A DNA stretch of 64,000 nucleotides from Phymorhynchus buccinoides (lineage: Eukaryota > Mollusca > Gastropoda > Neogastropoda > Raphitomidae), in the NCBI GenBank assembly GCA_017654935.2, contig CM065682.1, positions 35,881,441 to 35,945,440 on the forward strand, in the 5' to 3' direction. Shown one piece after another: positions 54,797 to 64,000 of the stretch. The notes under the pieces are model-generated. The model was not told where the DNA came from. It saw only the letters and a list, made by a program, of their open reading frames with translations, and ran no database searches. Position 1 is the first letter of the stretch, and every line of letters begins with the position of its first letter. The position numbers and the translations under genes are program-made.

Positions 54797-55487
54797 TCTT
54801 TCTATATTAAGGTTAGAGTGTCTGTGATGTAGCTGCTCTGACGTACATTTTCCTCTTCTTTTTGGTTTGCTTTCTTGGAACTGCATTTTTTTTTACATCC
54901 TTTCAGTTCATGCTCTAATTTAAAAAAAAAATCGCTTATAAGAAAGTCAAACTCGCTTATAAGAAAATGAACTGCAAACCAAACTCCCTTGTATGATATC
55001 GTTTTCTTATATCCGAGTTTACATCGCGGATGGGAGAACGAATTGGCTTGCTTATAACCGAGTTTTCTTATAAGTTATAAGCGGTTTTCTTATATCTGAG
55101 CTTTGATAATACATAAGAAAGAAGGAATTCAGCCGGGGAAAATAAATAGCTTGCTTACAAGCGGGTTTTCTTATAAGCGAGTTTCTTATAAGCGGGTTCG
55201 GTTGTATCTTTCTGTATTAAGGTAGGCTACTCTAGTCTCACTACAACTAACACAACAGTAACGGCATTCGTATTTTTTTTTCTTCTCAGCATTTATTTTG
55301 TACAGAATACTGAAGGAAAGCATGAAATTTAAGGAACAAAAATAACTGTCTTGCAATCAAGTGCCTGTGTTGGTAGAGTGTCTGTGACGTAGCTGCTCTG
55401 ACGTAAATTTTCCTCTTTTGTTTGTTTTGAAACGGTTCGGATTTTTTAACCGGTTCTCAACTCTATTTATAATGCTTGTCGTCTTAG

Positions 55488-55544
<57 letters not shown>

Positions 55545-55920
55545 AGCGTGTTTATTTTGTTGTTGTTTGATTAGTTGTTCGATACATCATACTGCTGTTC
55601 CCACCGTATTAATTCATTACGTTATGTTTGCCGTTAGTTGTTTATATACAGCAAAACTCGGTTATTTTGTTGTTGTTTGATTTTTTGCTTTTTTATGTCC
55701 GAAACTTGGATATAAGAAAACATTTTGAAGTTCGATTACACAAAAGTACAGGCACTCATAGTTGTTTCTTCTACTCAAAATTTATTTTGCACAGAATACT
55801 GAAGAGAACAGTATGAAATTAAGGAACAAAAAAACTCAATTATCTTGAAATCAAGTTGATGTACTGGTTAGGCTGTCTGTGAGCAGATTATTTGACTTTA
55901 GCTTTCCTTTTTTGGAACGA
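54797..55920. mobile_element. Further pogo-like MITE pieces
   Basis: 54797-55203 carries right-end repeats ('cttataagaaaatgaactgc', 'cttataagcgggttcggttg'). 55250-55440 and 55650-55920 carry B-type middle sequence ('gaatactgaaggaaag'). CT run at 55490-55538. Confidence 0.65.
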
Positions 55921-55936
55921 CTGCATTTTTAGAAAT

Positions 55937-56736
55937 GCAGTGGCTATTTACCCTCTAGTGGGAGAATATACTGAAAGCCAAAGGAAACTTTATATCTGCG
56001 TGTGTGTCTCTGTATTTATCTATTTCTCTCTCTGTACCTCTGTCTCTCTCTGTGTCAGTCTCTGTATCTCTTGTGTGTCTGTCTCTTTGTGTGTGTGTGT
56101 CTCTCTTTTTCTTTCTCTCTGTGTCTCTGTCTCTCTCTCTATGTCTCACTATCTCTCACTGTCTTTCTCTCTGTGTCTGTCTCTATCTCAGACTTTTTGT
56201 CTCTCTCTCTCTGTTGATCTCATCTCTGTCTACGAAACTGTACAGCTGTAGGAAAACCCCCCACAAAGATACAGAGAGTTAACCATACAAAGAGAGACAG
56301 AGAGAGAGAGAGATAAAAAGACATGCAGAGAGAAACACAGACACAGTAAGAGACAGACAGAGGGAGAAAGATCGAGAGACAGAAACTGAGAGAGAGAGAG
56401 AAAGAGAAACAGAGACAGAGAGTGATATATACAGTGAGAGACTTAGAAAGAGTCCAAAATGGAGACAGAGATAGAGAAAGACACAGAGAGAAAGAGACAG
56501 AGAGAAAGACAGAGACACACAGAGAGAGAAAAATAGAAAGCCAAAGAGAGAGAGAGACAAAGAGCGACAGAGAAAGAGATACAAAGAGAGAGACAGAGAC
56601 ATAGAGAGAGAGAAAGACAAACAGACAAAGGACAGAGAGAGAGAGACAGAAAGTGTGAGGGAAAATAGCCTGAGTTCTATTTTCCCTCATATAGCCTTGA
56701 GTTCTATGATCCCACTAGAGGGTAAATAGCCACTGC
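55937..56736. mobile_element. Second foldback element with CT and GA interior
   Basis: A perfect 27-bp inverted repeat: GCAGTGGCTATTTACCCTCT at 55937, continuing to 55963, against 56710-56736 in reverse. CT-rich 55990-56220, GA-rich 56280-56660. Confidence 0.8.
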
Positions 56737-56749
56737 CTTTAAGAAGATG

Positions 56750-57035
56750 TTATGAATGGCAATTCGCTTAAAAAAAAATCGAACTGGGTTATAAGAAAAT
56801 GAACTGCAAATCAACTTGCTTGCATGAAACCATTTACTTATATTCAAGGATGGCTGAGGACGTAAAGCTTTAAATTTCCGGATGGGAGAAGGAATTTGCT
56901 TGTTTATAAACGAGTTTTCTTATAAGCGATTTTTTTGTATCCGAGTTTTGATAATACATAAGAAAGAAGGAGTTCTGCCAGAATTGTTTTTTGCTTGATT
57001 ATAAGCGAGTTTTTTTTAAGCGAATTCGGCTGTAG
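56750..57035. mobile_element. Pogo-like MITE right-end piece
   Basis: 'cttataagcgattttt', 'gataatacataagaaagaag' and the end 'aagcgaattcggctg' before TA at 57034. Confidence 0.65.
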
Positions 57036-57392
57036 TAGGACCTATGCTTTCTTTCCCAACGTTAGCAGAAAACAACAAAGCAAAAACAACTTTGGAAACA
57101 AATGACATAAAAGAATCAACCCCGCGATCTGCACACAGCGGTTATGATGAGTGACCATCCAAGAATCGTGACACACACACACACGGTGACACCAAGTGAC
57201 AGTCACTCACAGACACTGACACACACATAGACAGACATACAAACACACACCTAGTGGCAATCACGCACAGTGACACAAACACACACCAAGTGACAGTCAC
57301 ACACAGAGACTGACACACACACACACACACACAGACAGACATACAAAAACACACCGAGTGGCAATCACGCACAGACTCGGACACACACACAC

Positions 57393-57568
57393 CTGAGTCT
57401 CCTCCTCCACCACCACTACCACCACCACCCCCACCCTGAGCACCCCCACCTCCTTGAGAACCGCCCCCGCTGCTTGGGGAACCGCCTGCTTGTGATATGA
57501 CTTTGTTGACCCAGCCCCGCTGGTTCTCAGAAGAAGGGCACGTCATGGCTGAGGGGCCTGCTGACTGG
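57393..57568 (-). CDS. Membrane-anchored chitinase, linker exon
   Basis: Minus strand, 176 bp. The acceptor 'ttaacag' is at 57569-57570. The first base completes the Val codon split by the upstream exon. The exon reads 'QSAGPSAMTCPSSENQRGW' and 'VNKVISQAGGSPSSGGG', followed by Gly/Ser repeats ('GGGGGGSGGGGGDS'). The donor is CAG|GTGTGT at 57392-57391. It is a flexible linker between the GH18 barrel and the transmembrane helix; such Ser/Thr/Gly linkers are usual after GH18 domains. Phase 1 at its end fits the last exon. Confidence 0.75.
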
Positions 57569-57639
57569 CTGTTAAAAGGGAAACCCAGGGTTCAAAGTAT
57601 ATTACTTAATATATAAGAATGAAACAAAGACAGGAGGGG

Positions 57640-57643
57640 GATG

Positions 57644-57735
<92 letters not shown>
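57640..57735. repeat. GA microsatellite
   Basis: About 48 GA units inside the intron between the GH18 and linker exons. Confidence 0.97.
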
Positions 57736-57737
<2 letters not shown>

Positions 57738-57769
57738 ACGAGAGCGTTTTGTCTTGTTCTTTTTTTAAT

Positions 57770-57801
<32 letters not shown>

Positions 57802-57919
57802 CCTCTTCAAATTGACATGCACATCATATTATGTAAAGAGCGAGTTTACTTATAAGCAATTTAAAAAAAAATAGTTTGTGTAACCATGTTTCTGTAAAAC
57901 GTTCGCAGAAGCTCAGACT

Positions 57920-58255
57920 TTGGCACAAGGGAGGGGAGGTGGCAGCATAGTTGAGGCGATCCCTTGCCAATTCAATGGGGTTGGAACCCCAGGGTCGCCA
58001 TTTCTGAACATGGAGTCCTTCAGATGAGAACTTAAAGCAAGTCTGACCAGTGTGCTTTATGCATGTAAAACAACCCATGGCAGTTAAAAGTCGATAAGAG
58101 CAGGGTGATTCCCACTGCTTGGTATGAACCGAATTAATAGATAGATTTCCCTTGCCCAACCATCCACATAATTGGTGGTGCTGCAATGCGGCGACGCTCT
58201 CTCCATGTGGGAGCAACCCGAACCCGAATGTGACCAGAACATAATTTAAATTACC
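57920..58255 (-). mobile_element. SINE-like repeat
   Basis: 'tgctttatgcatgtaaaaca' and 'acccatggcagttaaaag' resemble the conserved core ('gcacgtaaaagaacccacgg') of invertebrate SINEs. 'aattggtggtgctgcaatgc' and 'ctctccatgtgggagcaacc' follow. No clear promoter boxes were seen. Confidence 0.4.
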
Positions 58256-60090
58256 AATAAAATGGAAGCTCCCTAACAAGACCTTGAAAAATCATCCAAA
58301 GGTCTTAGATGGGAGGGTGTTGTAAAAGGGAGGTAATTTTAATACTTACAAAGAAGGGCAATGTCTCAGAGAAGTAGGTCCTAAGTGGGAGGGAGTCTTA
58401 ATAGGGAGGTTCCATTACATACCAACAACAGAGCTGGGGTGCTACAATGGCAGCAAAAAGGGTATATAGAGAAGACAATCCGATCAACGTCCTCCGGCCT
58501 GGAACAGGCACATGTGGGACATTAATATATTATAAAGATGGTGGGACGATCCTGGAGGTACTGCAGTTAGTTAGCTAGTCTGTTATAATCCCGTCAACAG
58601 CTATGGTTATCTCAGGACTGTCACCACATAAAAATCCACCACGCATAGCAAAACACAAATCCATGAATCTTAACAACGCACAAAACCTGAAAACAAAAAA
58701 TGTAGTACAATTCATAACATGGCACTTCCATCATTATACCCTATAGCACATAAGTCCACACAGTGCTGGAAACGTGGAGCCACGCTACTCTCATTTATCG
58801 GATCCAGGTTAAGAAAAAAGTAAAAAAGAATAACAAATACATACCAGTAAGCTAAAATACATTTTTTTAAAGCGAATATGCACTGCAGAATGGACAACAG
58901 ATGCCCACTCAAGTGCGTAAGGTCTCACGTGAGGACGCCAGTGCACAATAAAAAAAACAACCCCCTGGCATGTCATAAATTGTAGAAAGGAAAAAAGTGA
59001 AAGGGTTTTATATAAAAAATGCAGGTGAATGGACCAATAAGGCAGAAAAAAGTAGACGCTATAAAGCAAAAAGAAGAGAAAAGACAGAGTCAAAGAGAGT
59101 GACAGAGTAGGGGAAGTTACTAGCATATAACTTCCAGAAGAAGGGGGAACTATTTCTGCTGAAAGACCCCCCGGTATCCCCACGGGAGGGCCATAACCAC
59201 ATAAGCCAGCCTAAGCCGTTGCCGCCTCCTACAAGGACGTGTGGTTGGACTTTAGGAGGCTGTTGGGCTACTCTCCGTAAGCCCCCCCCCCCCCCCCCCC
59301 CACCATGAAAGGTGGAAGCCCGCCGGGGGGGTGGAGGTACTGCAAAACCAGGAAAGTCCCTCATTTTTAATCGATAAAGATATAGCCAACAGTGTGACAT
59401 AGTATAGGAAAACCAGGCTAAAGTCGGAAATTATCACTTTTGACTTTTTTTTTAATATAATCTGAATGTTTAAATTCTACAGACTGAAAAGCAAACAAGC
59501 GCGAAATCGCAATTGTTTGTGGCACGCGGTCTATTTTTACCACTCCAATCATGAGTTACCTCCCTTGGCTTTTCAATAATTTTAATCTGTAAACCAGAAT
59601 GTTATCTCTGCACCATTTCGTAACTTTTTATATCTTTTGGAAAACATTTAAAACTATGTATCCTACTTATACTCATCAAAAGAAGCACCGCATACTCGTC
59701 GTGTCTGTTGTAGTGTCTGTATTACGTATGTTTATTATTTTGTACGCTTTTAAAATACATCATTTTAAAGAGCGGCCTCAATTAATTTCGAAATGTAGCC
59801 TCGATTTGAAGTGCGACAATTTTGTCAAAATGTGCGACAATTTTGTCAAAATGTGCGACAATTTTGGACCGACAGACCGACCGACCGACAAAGTGAGTTA
59901 TAGGTTTGTGGCTTGAGCCAGAAACAAAAACAGAATTGATCTATCTGGTATAGTCTTTTTTCTATAATGTTTTTAAAGTCAGCAAAATACACAGAATAAC
60001 TAAGCTACCTGTTTTTGTGCATTGCTAAGAATGTCTCTCAGCGACTTTAGCTTTTTTTTCCCATACTCTGTCAATTGGTTGCAAATGGTA
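58256..60090. other. Intronic non-coding sequence
   Basis: Holds the reverse of the 34560-34650 repeat (58485-58565), a poly-C run (59282-59300) and three copies of a 21-bp unit 'aatgtgcgacaattttgtca' (59806-59862) followed by GACC repeats. No gene. Confidence 0.65.
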
Positions 60091-60099
60091 TATACTCAC

Positions 60100-60236
60100 A
60101 CTGTTAGTCCACACTCGTCACTAATTGCCTTAAACAGAGGGTAAGGGCCATCGTTGCACGCACATCCAGTGAAGTCATCAAAATCCAAGACCCACACGAA
60201 CGCCCCTCCATAACCACTGGTCTTTATAAAGCGAAC
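60100..60236 (-). CDS. Membrane-anchored chitinase, GH18 C-terminal exon
   Basis: Minus strand, 137 bp. The acceptor is 'gtgtgcag' (60237-60238) and the donor GTGAGT at 60094-60099. It reads 'VRFIKTSGYGGAFVWVLDFD', then 'DFTGCACNDGPYPLF' and 'KAISDECGLTV'. 'GGAFVWVLDFDDF' is the hallmark last beta-strand of the glycoside hydrolase 18 barrel, whose Trp lies in the substrate site. The following Cys and 'YPLFKAI' are also conserved in animal chitinases. The catalytic DxxDxDxE motif must lie in upstream exons beyond the window's right side. The exon ends in phase 2 and continues in 57568. No stop or frameshift. Confidence 0.85.
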
Positions 60237-60332
60237 CTGCACACAGGATCTTTTCACTGAGACTTATAAAAAAAAAGAGAAAACATTTATCGATCTATTA
60301 TGCATGCATATGACCGAGTTTCTTACTACACA

Positions 60333-60373
<41 letters not shown>
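60333..60373. repeat. CA microsatellite
   Basis: About 20 CA units. Confidence 0.97.
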
Positions 60374-60376
<3 letters not shown>

Positions 60377-60379
60377 TTG

Positions 60380-61990
60380 TGAAGCGATAATATACTGGCG
60401 GCAGTGCATGAATGCTTTTGCTTCCCAAATACCCCAATGTTTGGCTAGAACCTGTGACTTTTCATGTAGATGCTGATCAAGCTATTGTACGAGTTTTGAG
60501 GTTGAAGAAAACTGACTAGCATACGCATCTACTAGTCTAGGCGAAATTAAGCTTGACCTTGTTTTGTTATATATATTAGGTTTTTATGTCGATCTAACAT
60601 GATTTGAGGGTGCTAAATCCAAATCCGTTGGAGGCCAAGTTGTAAATGTTGGGCATTTTGAGTTATGACGTCATATTCAAAATGGCCGCCATGGGACTCT
60701 AGAGAACTGTAAAAACACGCACTTAACATAATTATGTTGTATCTAATGCTTTTTTTGGTAAGAAAAACAGTACAATTTGCTGAAATGATTCAAACTATGT
60801 GAATTATATCCTATTTTAGTACTTATTAGCCCCCAGCCACTCTGCGGAGAGGGCTATCACAATCTTTCGTGTCATTTCATTTGCCTGGCAATTATCTTAA
60901 GATTCATGTCACAGGATGACTTCGAATTTGTGTGCTACTATTTTAATGAAACTGATGTGCCCCTCAGTATGCCTTGTTGACCTTGACCTTGAGAATGTGA
61001 TTTTATTGTATTAACTATACTTTTACAACTTTTGCACTGCTGTAGTAAAATAAGCTATGTGGTTGTTTTTTCCTAAGCTAAGGTGCATAGAGGATTTTGG
61101 AATTGCTGATACCTATTTTATGTCTAAGCTTTTCATCTTAAATGCTTGACCTTGAATTTGCATTGAATATTTCAACTTTTTGTTTTAATATATTTTAAAT
61201 CTCTGCAGTAACCATCTCATAATTGGTACATTAGCCTATGGTTATATAGATGCTAACCTAAGTACCGATGACATCTCTAACCTTCATCTTAATGCTTGGC
61301 CTTTGTTGCTATGCGCCAAGCAGTACAATACAGCAATCAGTGTCGATTAATTATCTTATAGGTGGGTAAAATGGCCGACGTGCCATTGCATGGAGGGGTG
61401 AGTGAAGAAGGGAAAGAGTGGGGAAAGCATCAGAGGATAAATCGCACTCTTGCTTTTCCACTCTTGTTGGAGAAAGGTGCACTTTTAGTGGTCTCATTTG
61501 GATTGCAGACTAATATCAAGCAGCATGCAACTTCAATAAGACAATTATTAGTGAATCAGCGGGTCTTCTTCCTGTCGGGGATTGTAGCACAAAATACAAT
61601 GGCCAAGTTCTTAGAAACTGATCAGATACATATTATTATACAAACATGGTGTTTGAATGTGTCCTCAAGGGGGTTAATTTAAATGTCCACGATGCTCTCA
61701 TTCGATCATTTTCAGAATATCTGATGGTAACTGTCATGAGATGTTTGCACACAAAGTCTCCTTTTATTTGCATAATTATGTGCAGATGGGTGCTGCCCTG
61801 CTATGTACCCATTGCTGCATTACAGATTTATGATTGTCAGGGCCTCGTCTAGTGCCAACAATTATCCCAGTAGTCAATGTTGTGTAATTAGTGCTGACCC
61901 ACGCATTTTCAGCTACAGTTGAAAGGAATGACATGCAACATGTTGTTCAAAGTGAGTCTGCTTCCACAAAATAGTCTCATTGTCAATGAG
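60380..61990. other. AT-rich non-coding region, probably intron
   Basis: A 106-codon plus-strand frame at 61362-61682 ('MGKMADVPLHGGVSEEGKEW') has no family I recognise. No GH18 exon was found on the minus strand. Confidence 0.55.
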
Positions 61991-62001
61991 TTTAGAAGCA
62001 T

Positions 62002-62658
62002 TGTCACGAAATCCCCCGCTTGATCCTGATAAGAGATCGGGAGAGGGAAATCGCGAACCCCGAGGAGAGTCTCGCACGCCCAGACAGACAAACTCGCAGG
62101 AGAAGGCACACGCGCACACCAGAAGTACAATACAAAACGAGACTATTTATTATAAGCAAGCACACACACACACTTACACGATTCAATACACAATGTTTAA
62201 CAAATTATCTACACAATATACATGGCGTTCAAAAGTTTGTCCAAAGAATAAACTAAAGCCGGCAACTTAACTGAACAACTAAAAGAGAGTTTGTAAGCAG
62301 AAACACAAAATTGAAGGGAAAAACGACGAAAGGGCAGACGAAGAAAAGAAGTCCAACAAAAACAGCAGAGCGTCCGAAGAAGAAGACAAAAAGGGGAAAA
62401 CAAAAGTCAGTAGAAAAACTGCTCTCCCTCCTGGGGCAGGCTACAGCAGCAGAAACAAAAGAAGAGAGACGGCAGAGGTCGCCCCCAGACTCCTCAACAG
62501 GAACGTCGAAGCCTGGCCCGAACGCACAGACAGGCCGACAGATCGGGCCTAACCCGGGGCCAGACAGAAAGGCGGGCGGCCTCCCACAGCCGAAACGGAG
62601 AAAAGAGCGGTTGACCGGGCGGTCAACCAGGCAGCAACAGGTCAGGTCAGGTTCAGGT

Positions 62659-62693
<35 letters not shown>

Positions 62694-62760
62694 ATCAGGA
62701 CTGTATGAAAAACCAAAACAAAAACCTAGTTTTGAACTCCCAGAGTAACAACAGTTTTGT
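62002..62760 (+). other. GC-richer repeat, possible LTR start, with Lys-rich frame
   Basis: Starts TGTCACGAAATCCCC, an LTR-like opening, but no partner copy is present. A plus frame at 62311-62748 is Lys/Arg-rich ('RPKKKTKRGKQKSVEKLLSL') and ends in Ser-Gly repeats encoded by nine CAGGCT-type hexamers (62642-62700). I do not recognise a protein. Confidence 0.3.
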
Positions 62761-64000
62761 GTTTACCCAAAAACTAATTCCCCAACAGTCCTCTTCAGGG
62801 ATGTAAAAACCCACCCTCTTTAAACTTGGTTCTCTCCAAGAACCCCAAAACGCTGAAAAACACTTTCTTTACAATCCTTTTCACACGACTCAGTCTAGGG
62901 GTAATATTTCATCAAAAAGGATTAACTAAAAGGTTTCACTTTTTCTGGAACAACAAGGCTTTCATACATTTAGAAAATTCTAGCCTTTCAAATACAAAAA
63001 TTAACAATTACATTCTTCTGAAAATTTCACAGCTTTTCAGGTACAAGAATGGACACTTAAATTCTTCTGAAAATATCACATAGAATTTCACCACCAAAAA
63101 TATGTCCTTTCCATTATCATTTCTTCCAGAAGGCGGACGAACTACAGGCAAAGAATGTATTTCCCCAAAATGGCATTCACAATGTACTTCAAAAGGTCAA
63201 AAAGCCTTGAAAACACTAATTACACTTTCTCTCAAAAATAAAAACAGAAACGGGGATGAACGCTTTACAAAGCCCCTATCAGCATAGCTAGAAGCGCGAC
63301 TGGAATAACCCTCTGTTATCCAGCTCTCCGCAGAGTCTCTTAATACCTAATTAAGCTAGGACGATGACCGCGAGGCTAAACATAGGTCGCGAGGCTAAAC
63401 ATATACCGCAAGGCTAAACATAGGCCGCGAGGCTAAACATAGGCCGCGAGGCTAAACATATACCGCAACAAGGAATAATGCGCGCGCGTGCACGCATTTA
63501 GGATTCTGAATCTCTGTGAACTCAAATACGCTTTGCACCGAAAAACGATTTGCACGGCCTAAACACACAATGGCGAGCCAAAACATTGATTCAAAAATAT
63601 GTGCCGAGTTCAAGTACCAAATTCTACGACCGGCAAAAACCTATCCAACTGACAAGTCATGACCCAGCCAGTCAGTTCCTTAGCCCCTTATGCAAAAATC
63701 AAGAAAATAATAAGAAAAATGAACCAAAGAAAACGCACACAAATATACATGTTAGCAAACCTATAACTAGCTATTCTACATTGTTACGCGCGCGTTGTTG
63801 TACGAGTTTTAACGGGATTAATACTAATTTTATGTAGCTACTGACCAAACTTCCAAGTGGCGGAATGAAGAAGAAGAAACCTCCCCACAAGACAGTCGCA
63901 GCTCTGGTCTCGCCAAGGGCTCGGGGTAAGCGCGAGCAGGTGGAAGGGGTTCCGGACCGGCCACAGCTTTCTTCCAGGACTCCAGTGAACGCCAGGGACG
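62761..64000. other. Non-coding, with a 20-bp minisatellite
   Basis: 63369-63468 has six copies of 'ccgcgaggctaaacata' or a close variant. The last 115 bp are GC-rich and open in one minus frame without recognisable content. Confidence 0.6.

Larger units (their letters stand above)
47994..57392 (-). other. Intron of the chitinase gene, filled with mobile elements
   Basis: 9.4 kb between donor CAG|GTGTGT (57391-57392) and acceptor GAAAG (47994-47995). Joining the two exons keeps the frame. It holds the three-level element nest at 48.5-51.7 kb, a minisatellite with a LINE piece, and MITEs at 54.2-57.0 kb. Confidence 0.7.

Noticed and set aside
61362..61682. A host gene starting 'MGKMADVPLHGG'
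   Set aside because: No recognisable domain, no splice-site support and AT-rich repeat surroundings.

Overview
The window is nuclear DNA from an invertebrate animal, most likely a mollusc and probably a gastropod. The reasons are very low gene density, long TG/CA, CT/GA and poly-G runs, TTAGGG-type telomere repeats, many dispersed copies of an AAGGGAGATAA-containing repeat, and a mix of Gypsy, LINE, piggyBac-, pogo- and hAT-like elements. The species call is inference; no rRNA, tRNA or mitochondrial marker is present. Almost every long open reading frame belongs to a transposable element or a translated satellite.

Layout. 1-8.7 kb: one old LINE on the minus strand, broken by a TTAA-flanked piggyBac-like element (1986-2923) and by a complete but decayed Gypsy retrotransposon (3069-8072, 200-bp LTRs). 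8.7-13.8 kb: non-coding repeats, including a 315-bp tandem duplication and a telomere-repeat palindrome. 13.8-19.8 kb: a 6-kb DNA transposon with 32-bp terminal inverted repeats and mirrored subterminal sites. It carries a two-ORF gene joining a UL36/C76-like cysteine protease domain to a DUF7869-type transposase-like domain, and is the most unusual item here. 20.0-21.5 kb: a composite pogo-like MITE. 21.6-25.6 kb: a second, minus-strand Gypsy. 25.8-27.5 kb: a LINE ORF1 on the minus strand. 27.7-31.2 kb: another LINE on the plus strand. 31.5-32.2 kb: an exon-like Gln/Pro-rich remnant.

32.2-47.7 kb is dominated by one diversified family of TA-inserted MITEs with 'CTTATAAGAAAA' termini, often nested in each other. 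It also holds a 160-bp satellite (nine copies) and an internally deleted hAT element.

47.7-60.2 kb contains the only convincing host gene: three phase-compatible minus-strand exons forming the 3' end of a glycoside hydrolase 18 (chitinase) gene. They encode the C-terminus of the TIM barrel, a Ser/Gly-rich linker, and a transmembrane helix with a basic tail, so the product looks membrane-anchored. Its 9.4-kb intron holds a triple nest of inverted-repeat elements, a 45-bp minisatellite, a LINE 3' fragment and more MITEs. The 5' exons should lie beyond the right edge. 60.3-64.0 kb is non-coding and repeat-rich, with nothing I can assign.
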